Source: Natrialbaceae archaeon Tc-Br11_E2g14 (GTDB lineage Archaea; Halobacteriota; Halobacteria; Halobacteriales; Natrialbaceae). From it: a DNA stretch of 45,237 nt. The notes under the pieces are model-generated. The model saw only the letters and a program-made list of their open reading frames with translations. It had not been told where the DNA came from and made no database searches. Below, piece after piece: positions 35,284 to 44,556 of the stretch. How positions within the stretch are numbered: the stretch's first letter is position 1; every line of letters starts with the position of its first letter. The translations under genes were made by a program, and so were the position numbers. The stretch lies in the NCBI GenBank assembly GCA_001564275.1, contig LKND01000012.1, forward strand, positions 1-45,237, in the 5' to 3' direction.

Positions 35284-37431
35284 ATGATCGTTGTTGCAGC
35301 ACAGGAGGTCACGAGGGAGACCTACTACGGGATCTCCTCGGTGGAGAAGGTGCTCTTCTATTTTCTCGCCGCCGTGGCCATCCTCGTGTTCCTGTACGGG
35401 GTGTACGCCCGCGTCGCCAGGTACGCCGAGGGCGACGCTGATCCCTTCGACCGCCTCGAGAACCTCTCGAGTCGAGTCACGAGCGCTGCGAAGATCGCAC
35501 TGACGAACGAGAAACAGTTCAATCGAGATCTCTACGGCGGCCTGATGCACGCCTTCATCTTCTGGGGCTTTCTGACGCTGCTCATCGCGACCTCCATCCT
35601 CGCCTTCGACGAGTACGCCTACGGTATCGTGATGGACACCTCCTTCTGGTACGGCGACTTCTACCTCGCCTACCAGTTCATGGTCGACGCGATGGGGCTG
35701 CTGTTCGTCGTCGGGGTCGGGATGGCGATGTATCGGCGCTACTGGGTTCGAAACCAGCGCCTGTGGGGACGTCACACCTCCATCGAGGACGACATCTTCA
35801 TCTGGTTGCTCTTCGTCCTCGGGGTCGGCGGCTTCGCCCTCGAGGGACTGCGGATTTACGCGACCGGGATGCCCGAGTGGGAGGTCGTGAGTTTCGTCGG
35901 CTGGGGTCTCGCGATGATGCTGGCGGCGCTCGAGCCGATGGGGATGTCTGAATCCCTGGCCGATTCGTTCCACTGGTGGGCGTGGTGGTCGCACTCGATC
36001 TTCGCGTTCGTCTTCATCGCCTGGATCCCCTACGCCAAGCCGTTCCACATGCTCTCGTCGTTCGCGAACGTCGTCACGCGAGACGAGAAGGCGGGTCAGC
36101 GCCTGCCCGGCGTCCCTGCCGACCTCGACGCGACCAACGCCGAATCCATCGACGACTTCACCTGGAAGGAACTGCTCGACCAGGACGCCTGTACCAAGTG
36201 CGGTCGCTGTTCGTCGGTCTGTCCGGCCAAGGCGTCGGGGCGACCGCTCGATCCCCGCGACGTCATTCTCGACCTGAAGACCTACCGGGAGGGCCTCGAT
36301 GCCGGTAGCGAGGACAAACCGATCATCGCCGACGGCGGCACGTCGGTGATCGATTCCCACACGATGGAGTCCTGTATGGCCTGTATGGCCTGCATGGATG
36401 CCTGTCCGGTCGAGATCGAACACCTCCAGTCCTTTACCCGCCTGAACCGCCAACTGGTCGACCAGGGTGACGTCGACTCGAACATGCAGGACGTCTTCCA
36501 GAACGTGATGCAACACGGCAACACGTTCGGGGACCCTGCCCGCGAGCGCGCCGACTGGACCGAGGCCGTCGACGTCGAGGTCGCCGACGCCCGCGAGGAG
36601 TCAGTGGACTACCTCTGGTACGTCGGCGACTATCCGAGCTACGACGAGCGAAACAAGCAGGTCGCCCGGTCGCTGGCAACCATCCTCGACGCCGCCGACG
36701 TCAGCTTCGGCATCCTCTTCGAGGACGAGAAGTACGACGGCAACGACGTTCGCCGGATCGGCGAGGAGTTCCTCTACCTCGAGCTGGCGGGCCACCACGT
36801 CGAGTCCTTCGAGGCCTGTGAGTTCGAGACGATCGTCTGTACCGATCCCCACAGCTACAACACGTTCAAAAACGAGTACCCAGAGGTCGACTTCGCCGAG
36901 TTCGCCGACGACCCGATGATGCCCTTCGAGTACGACGGGTTCTGGAACGAAGACGGCGACGTCGAGGTCCTCCACTGGACCCAGGCCGTCGAGGAACTCG
37001 TCGAGACCGGCGCGCTGGCTCTGTCGGGAACGGAACTCGATTACACCGTGACTTACCACGATCCCTGTCACCTCGGGCGGTACAACGACGAGTACGAGGC
37101 CCCGCGGGAGCTCGTTCGGGCGACTGGCTGTGAGCTCCACGAGATGCCGCGCAACCGCGCCGATTCGTTCTGCTGTGGTGGCGGCGGCGGTGGCCTCTGG
37201 ATGGACTACGACGAGGAGCCAAAACCGAGCGAGGAACGGCTCCGGGAGGCACTCGAGGACACCGACGCCGGCGGCGCGGTCGAGAAGTTCGTCGTCGCCT
37301 GTCCGATGTGCATGACGATGTACGAGGACGGCCGGAAGACCGGTGGCTACGAGGACGAGATCGAGATCGTCGACATCGCGGAACTCATCGTCGAGGCCAT
37401 CGACGAACGGGAGACCGCCGGCCTCGAGTGA
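35284..37431 (+). CDS. HdrD/FadF-like membrane iron-sulfur (CCG-domain) oxidoreductase
   Basis: A 715-residue redox protein. About residues 20-260 hold six membrane spans resembling a NarI/HdrE-like heme-b domain. Two [4Fe-4S] motifs follow: C303-x2-C-x2-C-x3-CP (CTKCGRCSSVCP) and C364-x2-C-x2-C-x3-CP. The C-terminal part carries CCG-type motifs, C595 ... C630-C631-G and C673-x2-C676. The combination is typical of respiratory electron transfer proteins such as FadF, which is thought to pass electrons from ETF or acyl-CoA dehydrogenase to quinone. Donor and acceptor are unassigned. ATG 35284 with TATA-like GATTTAAG about 30 bases upstream. Confidence 0.88.
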   Translation: MIVVAAQEVTRETYYGISSVEKVLFYFLAAVAILVFLYGVYARVARYAEGDADPFDRLENLSSRVTSAAKIALTNEKQFNRDLYGGLMHAFIFWGFLTLLIATSILAFDEYAYGIVMDTSFWYGDFYLAYQFMVDAMGLLFVVGVGMAMYRRYWVRNQRLWGRHTSIEDDIFIWLLFVLGVGGFALEGLRIYATGMPEWEVVSFVGWGLAMMLAALEPMGMSESLADSFHWWAWWSHSIFAFVFIAWIPYAKPFHMLSSFANVVTRDEKAGQRLPGVPADLDATNAESIDDFTWKELLDQDACTKCGRCSSVCPAKASGRPLDPRDVILDLKTYREGLDAGSEDKPIIADGGTSVIDSHTMESCMACMACMDACPVEIEHLQSFTRLNRQLVDQGDVDSNMQDVFQNVMQHGNTFGDPARERADWTEAVDVEVADAREESVDYLWYVGDYPSYDERNKQVARSLATILDAADVSFGILFEDEKYDGNDVRRIGEEFLYLELAGHHVESFEACEFETIVCTDPHSYNTFKNEYPEVDFAEFADDPMMPFEYDGFWNEDGDVEVLHWTQAVEELVETGALALSGTELDYTVTYHDPCHLGRYNDEYEAPRELVRATGCELHEMPRNRADSFCCGGGGGGLWMDYDEEPKPSEERLREALEDTDAGGAVEKFVVACPMCMTMYEDGRKTGGYEDEIEIVDIAELIVEAIDERETAGLE

Positions 37432-37495
37432 GTCGCGACCGACCCTCGATTCGCCAGTCTTTCGCGGGCGGACCGATTGTTCGAACTGTCCGCGT

Positions 37496-39721
37496 TCAAC
37501 GGGGGAGTCGCGAGTTCGGGTCGAGGACCGCCACCGGGTGCGACGACCCACGGGTGAGCAGGTCCTCGAGCTGGTCGCCACAGGAGGTGCCACTGGCAAC
37601 CACCACCCGTTCGCGTGCCTCGGGCGTGCTGAACTGCTCGGCGAGCCGGTCACCGACGTCCATGCTCAGTTCGTAGTACTGGGATTTGTAGCCGAAGCTG
37701 CCGGCCATGCCACAGCACTCGACGTCGCTCTCCAGGACGTCGTACCCGAGGTCGTCGAAGACCGCACGCGTGTATCGGTCGAGTCCCAGGGTTCGCTGTT
37801 GGCAGTGGGCGTGGTAGGCGATGGGTGGCCCATCCGTCCGCAGGGCCGCCGGGTCGGCACCGTTCTCGAGGCAGCCATAAACGTACTCGAGGACCTCGTA
37901 ACTCCTGTCCCGCAATCGTTCGAACGAGCGCTCTGGGAGCAGTTTCTCGTACTCGCCGCGGAACATCGCGAGGTCACTCGGTTCGATGACGACGACGTCG
38001 CGACCGGCGTCGATGTGTTCGGCCAGCGCAGCGTAGACGCGGCTGGCTTTCGCGTCGGCCGTGTCGATCATCCCCTGGGAGAGCGGGGCGCGGCCGGTGC
38101 CGGGAACCGATGGGATTTGGACGTGTACCGACAGCGCCTCGAGGACGCGAACGGCCGCCTTCCCCCGGTCGACGTCGACGTAATTGGTGTAGGTGTCGGG
38201 GTAGAGGATCACCTGGTGGTTGGCGTCAGCAGCCGAAACCTGGGGTCCACGGTCGTCGAACCAGTCCACGAGCGTCTCGCGCTGGAACGCGGGTAACGGC
38301 CGTCTGCTGTCGATGCCGACGAACCGTTCGGCGAGTGAGCGAACGGGCTCGAGACCACCAACCCAGTTCGAAAGCGGCGCGGTCGCCGAGCCGAGTTTCG
38401 CGAGCGTCTCGTAGTTCCCGAACAGCCGCTTTTGCAGGTCGATTGTCCCGGTCGCCGCTTCGTCGGGAACCAGTTCGTCGGAGAGGAAATCGAACCGACT
38501 CGCCTCGCCACGATGGTTGAGCCGGTCGCGAACGACGGTGTTGATCCAGGGGATGTCGATTTTCACGGGGCAGGCTTCGACACACCTCGAGCAGCCGGTA
38601 CAGAGGTCGTTGAATTCGGCGGCGGAGTCGTAGCCGTGGACACCGGCCTCCCAGCCCGTGGCGATGCCACCGGTGTAGGTTTCGCCACCGAAGGCGTGGC
38701 CACCGACGGACTGGAAGTTCGCGCAGGTGTTCGCACAGGCCGAACAGCGGATGCAGTACAGCGTCTCCCGGAGCTGGTCGTCCTCGCGCATGGCCATGCG
38801 GCCGTTGTCGATCAACACCAGGTGAAACTCGCGGTCGTCGTCGCGGTCGGCAAACGCCGACTCGGGGTCGTCGGGGTCGACGATCGGTGAATCGACTGGC
38901 GGCGTCAAAAGCGAGACGTAGGCGGTGATGTCCTGTCCCGTCCCGGATCGTCCGATCAGTTCGATAAACGGGGCCAGGTCCTCGACGGTGGGAACGATTT
39001 TCTCGACGCCGGCGACGGCGATGTGGGTATCCGGCACGACGGCCGTCTTTCGGGCGTTCCCTTCACTCGTCACGAGCATGAGCGACCCCGAATCTGCCGT
39101 GATGAAGTTCGCCCCCGTCATGCCGATATCCGCATCGGCGATCTGCTCGCCCAGCCGTTCGCGGGCGAACATCGTCAGTTCCTCGGGCGTCTCGAGCGGT
39201 TCGGCCGGGTCGAACTGGGTGTTGAACAGGCGCGCAATCTCCTCGCGGGATTTGTGAATCGCTGGCGCGACGATGTGGGAGGGGGCTTCCTCGGCAACCT
39301 GCAGGACCCACTCGCCGAGGTCGGTCTCGACGACGTCGACACCGTCGCGCTCGAGCGCCGCGTTGACCTCGAGTTCCTCGCTGGTCATCGACTTCGATTT
39401 GACGAGTCGTTCGGCGTCGGTCTCGCTCGCAACGTCTCGGATGTAGCGGTTGGCGTCGGCGGCGTCTTCGGCCAGATAGACCGTCCCGCCGTTTTCCTCG
39501 ACGGTCTCGGTCACCGCTTCGATCAGTTCCGGGAGGCGCTCGATCGCCCCTTCCTTGATCGTCCGTGCCTCGTCTTTCAATTGCTCGTAGTCCTCGAGGC
39601 CCGCGACGGAGTCGTATCGCCCTTGATTGAATCCCAGAGTGTTCGCCTCGACGGCAGGCCCCTCCGTCTCGAGGAGGTGGCGAATGTGATCGGCTTTCGT
39701 CTCCCGCTCGGTTTTACTCAT
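37496..39721 (-). CDS. lutB: LutB-like LUD / iron-sulfur protein with C-terminal CCG domain
   Basis: A 741-residue protein with three parts. Residues about 40-310 form the LUD domain of LutB/LldF (GMTGANFITADSGSLMLVTSEGN). Two [4Fe-4S] motifs follow: CIRCSACANTCANF and CTGCSRCVEACPVKID. The last 250 residues carry a cysteine-rich domain (AHCQQRTLG ... ECCGMAGSFG ... ASGTSCGDQ), as in LutA/GlpC, so it appears a LutB-LutA-like fusion with only one clear CCG motif. LutABC oxidises L-lactate in bacteria; lactate is the likely but unproven substrate. It starts at ATG 39721, overlapping lutC by ATGAGTAA. Confidence 0.87.
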   Translation of the reverse strand: MSKTERETKADHIRHLLETEGPAVEANTLGFNQGRYDSVAGLEDYEQLKDEARTIKEGAIERLPELIEAVTETVEENGGTVYLAEDAADANRYIRDVASETDAERLVKSKSMTSEELEVNAALERDGVDVVETDLGEWVLQVAEEAPSHIVAPAIHKSREEIARLFNTQFDPAEPLETPEELTMFARERLGEQIADADIGMTGANFITADSGSLMLVTSEGNARKTAVVPDTHIAVAGVEKIVPTVEDLAPFIELIGRSGTGQDITAYVSLLTPPVDSPIVDPDDPESAFADRDDDREFHLVLIDNGRMAMREDDQLRETLYCIRCSACANTCANFQSVGGHAFGGETYTGGIATGWEAGVHGYDSAAEFNDLCTGCSRCVEACPVKIDIPWINTVVRDRLNHRGEASRFDFLSDELVPDEAATGTIDLQKRLFGNYETLAKLGSATAPLSNWVGGLEPVRSLAERFVGIDSRRPLPAFQRETLVDWFDDRGPQVSAADANHQVILYPDTYTNYVDVDRGKAAVRVLEALSVHVQIPSVPGTGRAPLSQGMIDTADAKASRVYAALAEHIDAGRDVVVIEPSDLAMFRGEYEKLLPERSFERLRDRSYEVLEYVYGCLENGADPAALRTDGPPIAYHAHCQQRTLGLDRYTRAVFDDLGYDVLESDVECCGMAGSFGYKSQYYELSMDVGDRLAEQFSTPEARERVVVASGTSCGDQLEDLLTRGSSHPVAVLDPNSRLPR

Positions 39722-40265
39722 TGTCCACGCCCCTCTCCGTCGCGTTCGAGCAGGCCGTCGTCTCGAGGACGACGACGTGGACGTCCTTCGGCCCGTGTGC
39801 GCCTGTGACGAGGGCGCCCATGTCCGCGGTTGCGCTCGGGCCGGTTGCGATGATCGCGCTGGCACCATCTCGAAGCGTTGGCCCGAGGCGCTCGATCGCG
39901 CGCGGCATGTCGGGGACGATATCGGACGCCCGGAGTACGGGGACGTGGAGATCACAGAAGAGGCTCACCTGCTCGGCGCCCTCGGGCGTCGACGGCAGGA
40001 CGACGCTACCGTAGTCGGCGACGGCGAACGAGGCAGCCGTGACCCCCGTCACCGCCGTTTCGAGGGTTGCCGGTGTCGGCTCGTGGGCTACCCAATCGGG
40101 GAGACACACGCCATCGAACGGGAGCGGCGTCCCCACGACCGGCCCGTCGACGATGGATTGAAGCGTCCTGTCGAACGTGGCCGGGTCGGCCGCCGTTACA
40201 GGAACCCCGAGGTCCTCGAGTGCGGCCTCGAACCGGTCTCTATCGGTGGCTGTCTCGACGCTCAT
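39714..40265 (-). CDS. lutC: LutC-like LUD domain protein
   Basis: A 183-residue protein of the LutC/YkgG family (DUF162/LUD domain). The core LPSTPEGAEQVSLFCDLHVPV and SAIIATGPSATADMGALVTG ending in HGPKDVHVVVLE is typical. It is the first gene of the two-gene leftward operon and overlaps lutB by eight bases (ATGAGTAA). TATA-like GCTATATGG (about 40289-40297) lies 24-32 bases before ATG 40265. The protein likely works with LutB in lactate oxidation, inferred from family. Confidence 0.9.
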   Translation of the reverse strand: MSVETATDRDRFEAALEDLGVPVTAADPATFDRTLQSIVDGPVVGTPLPFDGVCLPDWVAHEPTPATLETAVTGVTAASFAVADYGSVVLPSTPEGAEQVSLFCDLHVPVLRASDIVPDMPRAIERLGPTLRDGASAIIATGPSATADMGALVTGAHGPKDVHVVVLETTACSNATERGVDNE

Positions 40266-40351
40266 GGTCCGATGCTACGACCGTCTCCATATAGCTGTTC
40301 TGCTGGTTCTCACGTTTCCCCAGAGAAGGCCACGTAGAGAGCGGACGCCGG

Positions 40352-41086
40352 TCAGGCCGACACGTCGGTGGGGTCGGTTCGCACCGCATCAGGATCGTCG
40401 TCGACGCTCGCTTGCAACTCACGGACGTAGTCGGTGAAGTTCTCGAAGACCAGACTGGCGGGGCGCGCTTTCGCGTGGTTTTCCGCCGTGACTTGCTCGA
40501 GCAGGTGCTCGCGGTAGGCCGGCTCGAGGTCCTTGTTGTTGAGCAGCTTCGTCATCGTCCGCTGGTCGAACTCGGGGTGGAACTGGACGCCGAACACCCG
40601 GCCACAGGCGTAGCCGTGATTCGAGTACTGGTTTGCCGCCAGCGCCCTGGCTCCGGGTGGTAACTCCACGACGGCATCGGAGTGGCTGGTGTAGGCGGTA
40701 AAGCGCTCGTCGATGCCATCGAACAGCCACGTGTCCTCGAGTTGTTCGATCTCGCTGTAGCCGACCTCGTAGTCGCCCATGTCGTCGACGGTGCCGCCGA
40801 GAACGTCCGCCAGCAGCTGGTGGCCCCAGCAGACCCCAAGGTGTGGAATCCCGCGGTCGATGGCCTCGGCGACCCACGCCTTGGTGGGGCCGATCCACGG
40901 TTCGTCCCAGTAGACCGACGCTCTCGAACCGGTGACGACGACGCCGTCGTACTCGAACGTCTCGGGTATTTCGCCCTCGGGCAGGTGGAACTCGGCCAGG
41001 GAGGCGTCGAGTTCGCGTCGGAAGTTCCGTCGCGTCTGCTCGCCGTCGTAGGCGGCGTTCAACAGTGCGAGCCGCAGAGTCGTCAT
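40352..41086 (-). CDS. Class I glutamine amidotransferase domain protein
   Basis: A 244-residue protein with a class I glutamine amidotransferase (GMP synthase-like) fold. The nucleophile elbow GVCWGHQLLAD supplies Cys86 and VFGVQFHPEFD the catalytic His and Glu, so glutaminase-type chemistry is retained. It stands alone without a synthetase domain. Stand-alone members include gamma-glutamyl-peptide hydrolase-like and GuaA-like proteins, so the acceptor is unknown. ATG 41086 begins MTTLRLALLNAAYDGEQ. Confidence 0.9.
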   Translation of the reverse strand: MTTLRLALLNAAYDGEQTRRNFRRELDASLAEFHLPEGEIPETFEYDGVVVTGSRASVYWDEPWIGPTKAWVAEAIDRGIPHLGVCWGHQLLADVLGGTVDDMGDYEVGYSEIEQLEDTWLFDGIDERFTAYTSHSDAVVELPPGARALAANQYSNHGYACGRVFGVQFHPEFDQRTMTKLLNNKDLEPAYREHLLEQVTAENHAKARPASLVFENFTDYVRELQASVDDDPDAVRTDPTDVSA

Positions 41087-41258
41087 TGCAGGAGAAAGGG
41101 GCTCATGCCAGTAATGCCTTCCCCTCGTGGCGACGCTGGCCACGAACGGTGACGGACTCGAGGACGACCGACACCAGTCTGGACGGGCCAGGACGGGCAA
41201 GCGCCAGCCTCTAACCGAGCAAGGACAGGTGAACGCTCGAGAAAATGATTCGTGCCGG

Positions 41259-41277
41259 TCTCACCGTGTTGGTGAGA
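41259..41277 (-). terminator. Hairpin downstream of the PGF-CTERM gene
   Basis: TCTCACC (41259-41265) pairs with GGTGAGA (41271-41277) over a 5-base loop, in the 237-base gap between the end of the surface operon and the glutamine amidotransferase gene. It could end the leftward operon. Confidence 0.35.
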
Positions 41278-41323
41278 ACATCACACACGGGCGGTCGATG
41301 CCCGCGTTCGCGCTGAGTGTCGC

Positions 41324-42115
41324 TCAGCCGCGCATCCGTCGACGACGAACGGCCGCGCCGACGAGACTCGCGATGGCGACGAGTCCGAGCGCCAGCCCGA
41401 AGCCGGGTGCGCCGTCGGCGTCGGCTGCGTCATCGCTGGTGTCCGCCGTCGTGCCATCGCCATCGCTAGTGTCGTCCGCCGCCGTGTCATCGTCGTCACT
41501 GGCGTCCTCGGCCCCGTCGGTGTCTCCCTCGCGGTCGTAGACGAGTTCGAAGCCCTCGAGGCTGGTGTTGGACTCGAAGGTGACGGTCGACTCGTCGATC
41601 GACGCCGGATCGGGGGTGCTCGAGGCGACCGAGGTCTCTGTCGGCCCGTCGATTACGAGCCGCTGGTCACTGTCGAACCCGCTCGCGAACGGCTCCGTCA
41701 GCACCAGTTGGTCGTCGTCGACGGTCGCGAGTCCGTTCCACGAGACGGTGACGGCGACGATCCCGCGGTCGTCAGCCGAGTCGACGACGACCCCTTCGGC
41801 CGAGACGGTATCCGCGCCGTGCCCGCTCTCGTTTGCCACGTCGGCCATCCGATCGGCGAATCGCTCGAGCAGTTCGGCCTGGGTCTCCTCGTCATCCTCG
41901 AGTGACCTGAAGGCCTCGCGCTCGTCGTCGGCCCCGAGGTCGTAGACGGTCGTTAGCGTGATCGCGGCCGACCCGTCTTCCTCGAGGTCGACTGCGAGGG
42001 TCGATTCCTCGGGGTAGTCGTCGGTCGCGGCCACCGCACCGGCTGGGGCGATCACCGCGAGCGCGAGCGCACAGACGAGCAGCGTGACGGCGAGTGCGTG
42101 CGTGTTCCCGATCAT
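41324..42115 (-). CDS. PGF-CTERM surface protein sharing an extracellular domain with the regulator
   Basis: A 263-residue exported protein. A signal peptide (1-30) precedes an extracellular domain (about 35-190) with LAVDLEEDGSAAITLTTVYDL and VTVSWNGLATVDDDQLVLTEPF. A Asp/Thr/Gly-rich linker (195-236) follows, then PGFG (237-240), a hydrophobic stretch and RRRR, the PGF-CTERM signal processed by archaeosortase A for lipid anchoring. The extracellular domain is paralogous to that of the membrane-anchored regulator at 43213. I believe both fall in a haloarchaeal DUF7345-type domain. Its ATG overlaps the preceding gene stop (ATGA). Confidence 0.82.
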   Translation of the reverse strand: MIGNTHALAVTLLVCALALAVIAPAGAVAATDDYPEESTLAVDLEEDGSAAITLTTVYDLGADDEREAFRSLEDDEETQAELLERFADRMADVANESGHGADTVSAEGVVVDSADDRGIVAVTVSWNGLATVDDDQLVLTEPFASGFDSDQRLVIDGPTETSVASSTPDPASIDESTVTFESNTSLEGFELVYDREGDTDGAEDASDDDDTAADDTSDGDGTTADTSDDAADADGAPGFGLALGLVAIASLVGAAVRRRRMRG

Positions 42116-43080
42116 TCCTCGCCAGCGTTACCGCTGCCCTGGCCGGCCTCGCCGTTCCCGCCCTCGGCTCGCTCGGTGGCGTCTTCGGCGTGTTCGAGGG
42201 CCGCCTCGGCATCGTCATCGGCGAGGGCCGTGGCGTCCTCGAGTGCAGCAGTCGCGTTCTCGTAGGCCGCCTGGGCGTCCTCGAGGGACTGCTGTGCGTC
42301 CTCGTCGTCGTCCACGCTGTCGTTCGCGCGATCGATCTCGTTGGCCGCACGATCGATCTCGGTGTCGGCGCGGTCGATTGCGCCGTCGCGGTCGGAGAGG
42401 TTCCCGGCGTCCTCGGACTGGTTCGTCGCATCGTCTCCGTCACCGCCAGGGACGTCGGCCGGTGTGCCCGGCGCGCGGTCCGCGGCGACGCCCTGTCCGA
42501 CCCGGTCACCCGCGATCGACTGGGCGATCTCGGCGACCTCCTCGCCGCCGAGTTGGTTCGCTCGCTCCTGCAGTTCGGCGATCGACTCGTGGTCGATCCC
42601 GCGCTCCTCGAGGACGTCTGCTGGCAGCTCACTTGCCGTCGCGTTCGCGTGGCCGACGAGTCGTTCAGTCGTGGCCTTCTCGGCGGCGACGCCAGCAACC
42701 TTCGCCTGGTAGGTGCCGTTGCTGATCTCACCGTCGTCACGGGCCTCCTCGAGTGCCTCGAGTTCGGCTTCCTGGGCCTCGAGGCGGTCCTCGACGTCGG
42801 TCAGGGTATCGTTGACGACGTCTGCCTGGGCGTCTTCGGTCTGGGCCTGGGCGATCTGGACGCCGTAGGTCCGTTCGTCGACCTCACCGTCGATTTCGGC
42901 TGCCTGGACGCCGACGACGCCGCCCAATTTCTCGCCCGGCGCCGCCGACTCGTTGGCGGCCTGGTCGTTCGTGTTCGATTCGTCGCTGTTCGCGTACGTG
43001 ACGGCTCCGGCGAGGGGAACCGCGGTCATCGCGAGGACCACGGCGAGCGCCACGAGGATCGTTGTCGTTCGCTTCATCAC
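42112..43080 (-). CDS. Secreted coiled-coil protein, haloarchaeal
   Basis: A 322-residue exported protein with a signal peptide (1-26) and long predicted helices (about 80-135, EDRLEAQEAELEALEEARDD) followed by an acidic, low-complexity second half (DRADTEIDRAANEIDRANDS and AAYENATAALEDATALADD) that looks coiled-coil. Start ATGATG at 43080 (or 43077). TATA-like GGGTATATCAGG (about 43104-43115) gives its own promoter. It overlaps the PGF-CTERM gene (ATGA). No known enzymatic motif. Confidence 0.75.
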   Translation of the reverse strand: MMKRTTTILVALAVVLAMTAVPLAGAVTYANSDESNTNDQAANESAAPGEKLGGVVGVQAAEIDGEVDERTYGVQIAQAQTEDAQADVVNDTLTDVEDRLEAQEAELEALEEARDDGEISNGTYQAKVAGVAAEKATTERLVGHANATASELPADVLEERGIDHESIAELQERANQLGGEEVAEIAQSIAGDRVGQGVAADRAPGTPADVPGGDGDDATNQSEDAGNLSDRDGAIDRADTEIDRAANEIDRANDSVDDDEDAQQSLEDAQAAYENATAALEDATALADDDAEAALEHAEDATERAEGGNGEAGQGSGNAGEE

Positions 43081-43212
43081 GATTGCTGCTTATTCCCGGC
43101 TCCTGATATACCCGGCTGGCGCTCACTCGGATTCAACGACGTTTTCGGCCGTTTTCGTCGGTTTTCACCCTGGCGCAGTCTGCTGATTCTGCGGATACGT
43201 GACAACCAAGGG

Positions 43213-44328
43213 TCAGGGCTGCCGGTTCTCGAGATCGAGCGGGTCCTCGTCGGCGAACGTCAGCACGTTTTCGCGCCCGATCCGGAACGACTCGACCATC
43301 CCCTCCTCGCGGAGCGAGCCGACGACCTTACTCGTCTTGGCGTCGGTCCAGTCGAGTTCCTCCTTGACGGTCTGTTGTTTGACGCGGCCGCCGTTGGCCT
43401 CGAGAATCCGGATCACCTGCTCGTCGTTGCTGAGCAGGTCCGGGTCGACGTCGGGGTCGGCCGGCGTGGCCCTCGATGCGTTCGCTCCGTCGTCGGCTGT
43501 CGCCGTGGCCGCGGCGGTCTCCGTGGCGCTTGCCGTCGTCGAACTGGGGGCTGGCCCGCCCTCACTCGAGTCGGCGCCGTCCGCGGGGCTCCGCCCGCGA
43601 AGCCACCAGACTCCACCTCCGCCGAGGACGAGGAGTCCGCCGAGGCCGCCGGCGATGAGGAGCCAGCTCAGCGACGTTCCTTCCGGGGCAACGACGACAC
43701 GTGGCTCGCCCGAGACGAAGTCGGTCTCCCCGCCGTGCCAGATCACCGCTCGGTCGCGGGTGTCGTCCGGTTCGGGGCTGACGGCCGTTCGCTCGTACCC
43801 CTCCGGCCAGCTGATCAGCAGGCGGGTTCCGTCGTCGATGTACAGTCCCTCGATGGCGTCGCCGGCGTGAATCTCGTCGTCCTCGAGGGCGGCAAAGCCC
43901 TGCCACTCGAAGGTGTAGCGAACGACGCCGTACTCCCGCGTCAGCGACTGGCGATCGGTCTCGACAGCTACGTCTCCAGTGCCCATCTCGCGACCGGTCG
44001 CCTCGCTCGCGGCGGCCACCGTGTCGTCGATCCGACTCTCGAACTCGGCGGTGTGTCCCTCGGGGTCATCCTCGATGTCTTCGCGCAGGGATTCGAAGGC
44101 CTCCTCGTTGTCCGCGTCGTCCAACTGGACCCAGTATTCGATAGTCCACTGGGCCGACCCATCGTCCTCGAGGGCAATATCCATGCGGACCTCGTCGGCG
44201 TCGATGTCGTCGGGCGAGAGGGACATCTCCTGGCCAGTGGCCTCGTCGCCAACTGCGAGGGTGGGAGCCGCGACGAGGAGACAGCAACCGAGAAGGACCA
44301 CCATGGGGAGGACCAACCTGGGCTTCAT
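43213..44328 (-). CDS. Membrane-anchored winged-helix regulator with extracellular sensor-like domain
   Basis: A 371-residue one-component regulator candidate. Signal-like segment 1-26; extracellular domain about 38-205 (MDIALEDDGSAQWTIEYWVQL ... YTFEWQGFAALEDDEIHAGD); membrane span 219-243 (SWLLIAGGLGGLLVLGGGGVWW); low-complexity Ala/Thr/Ser linker 250-297; cytoplasmic winged helix-turn-helix 299-361 (NDEQVIRILEANGGRVKQQT ... KTSKVVGSLREEGMVE). The C-terminal part resembles the haloarchaeal DUF7343/MarR-like wHTH group. The extracellular domain resembles the protein at 41324. It probably senses an envelope signal and acts on nearby genes; ligand and targets unknown. Confidence 0.83.
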   Translation of the reverse strand: MKPRLVLPMVVLLGCCLLVAAPTLAVGDEATGQEMSLSPDDIDADEVRMDIALEDDGSAQWTIEYWVQLDDADNEEAFESLREDIEDDPEGHTAEFESRIDDTVAAASEATGREMGTGDVAVETDRQSLTREYGVVRYTFEWQGFAALEDDEIHAGDAIEGLYIDDGTRLLISWPEGYERTAVSPEPDDTRDRAVIWHGGETDFVSGEPRVVVAPEGTSLSWLLIAGGLGGLLVLGGGGVWWLRGRSPADGADSSEGGPAPSSTTASATETAAATATADDGANASRATPADPDVDPDLLSNDEQVIRILEANGGRVKQQTVKEELDWTDAKTSKVVGSLREEGMVESFRIGRENVLTFADEDPLDLENRQP

Positions 44329-44556
44329 TTCGTTTCGTCCGGGGAAAGTCACCTGGCCATTATCAATCCTTGGGGCTCTTGATACTACGTTGTCGAGTTG
44401 CCGGCCGCTCGAGTGGGGATTCCGCGTCCGATCTCGGGAACCGATGCCCGGGCGGTGGTTCCAACACGTCACACCGCTGAGACGGAGGGTCGTTAAAAGG
44501 AGTGCGTGCGTGGTGGGTCACGCCTGGGCCCGGTCAGCGGCGGAAGGGGGGCCGAT
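44329..44556. other. Upstream region of the regulator gene
   Basis: A 228-base gap between the regulator start and the end of the small exported protein gene. A TATA-like TTGATAATGG (44357-44366 on the minus strand) lies about 29-38 bases upstream of the regulator ATG. No coding or strong secondary structure seen. Confidence 0.35.
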
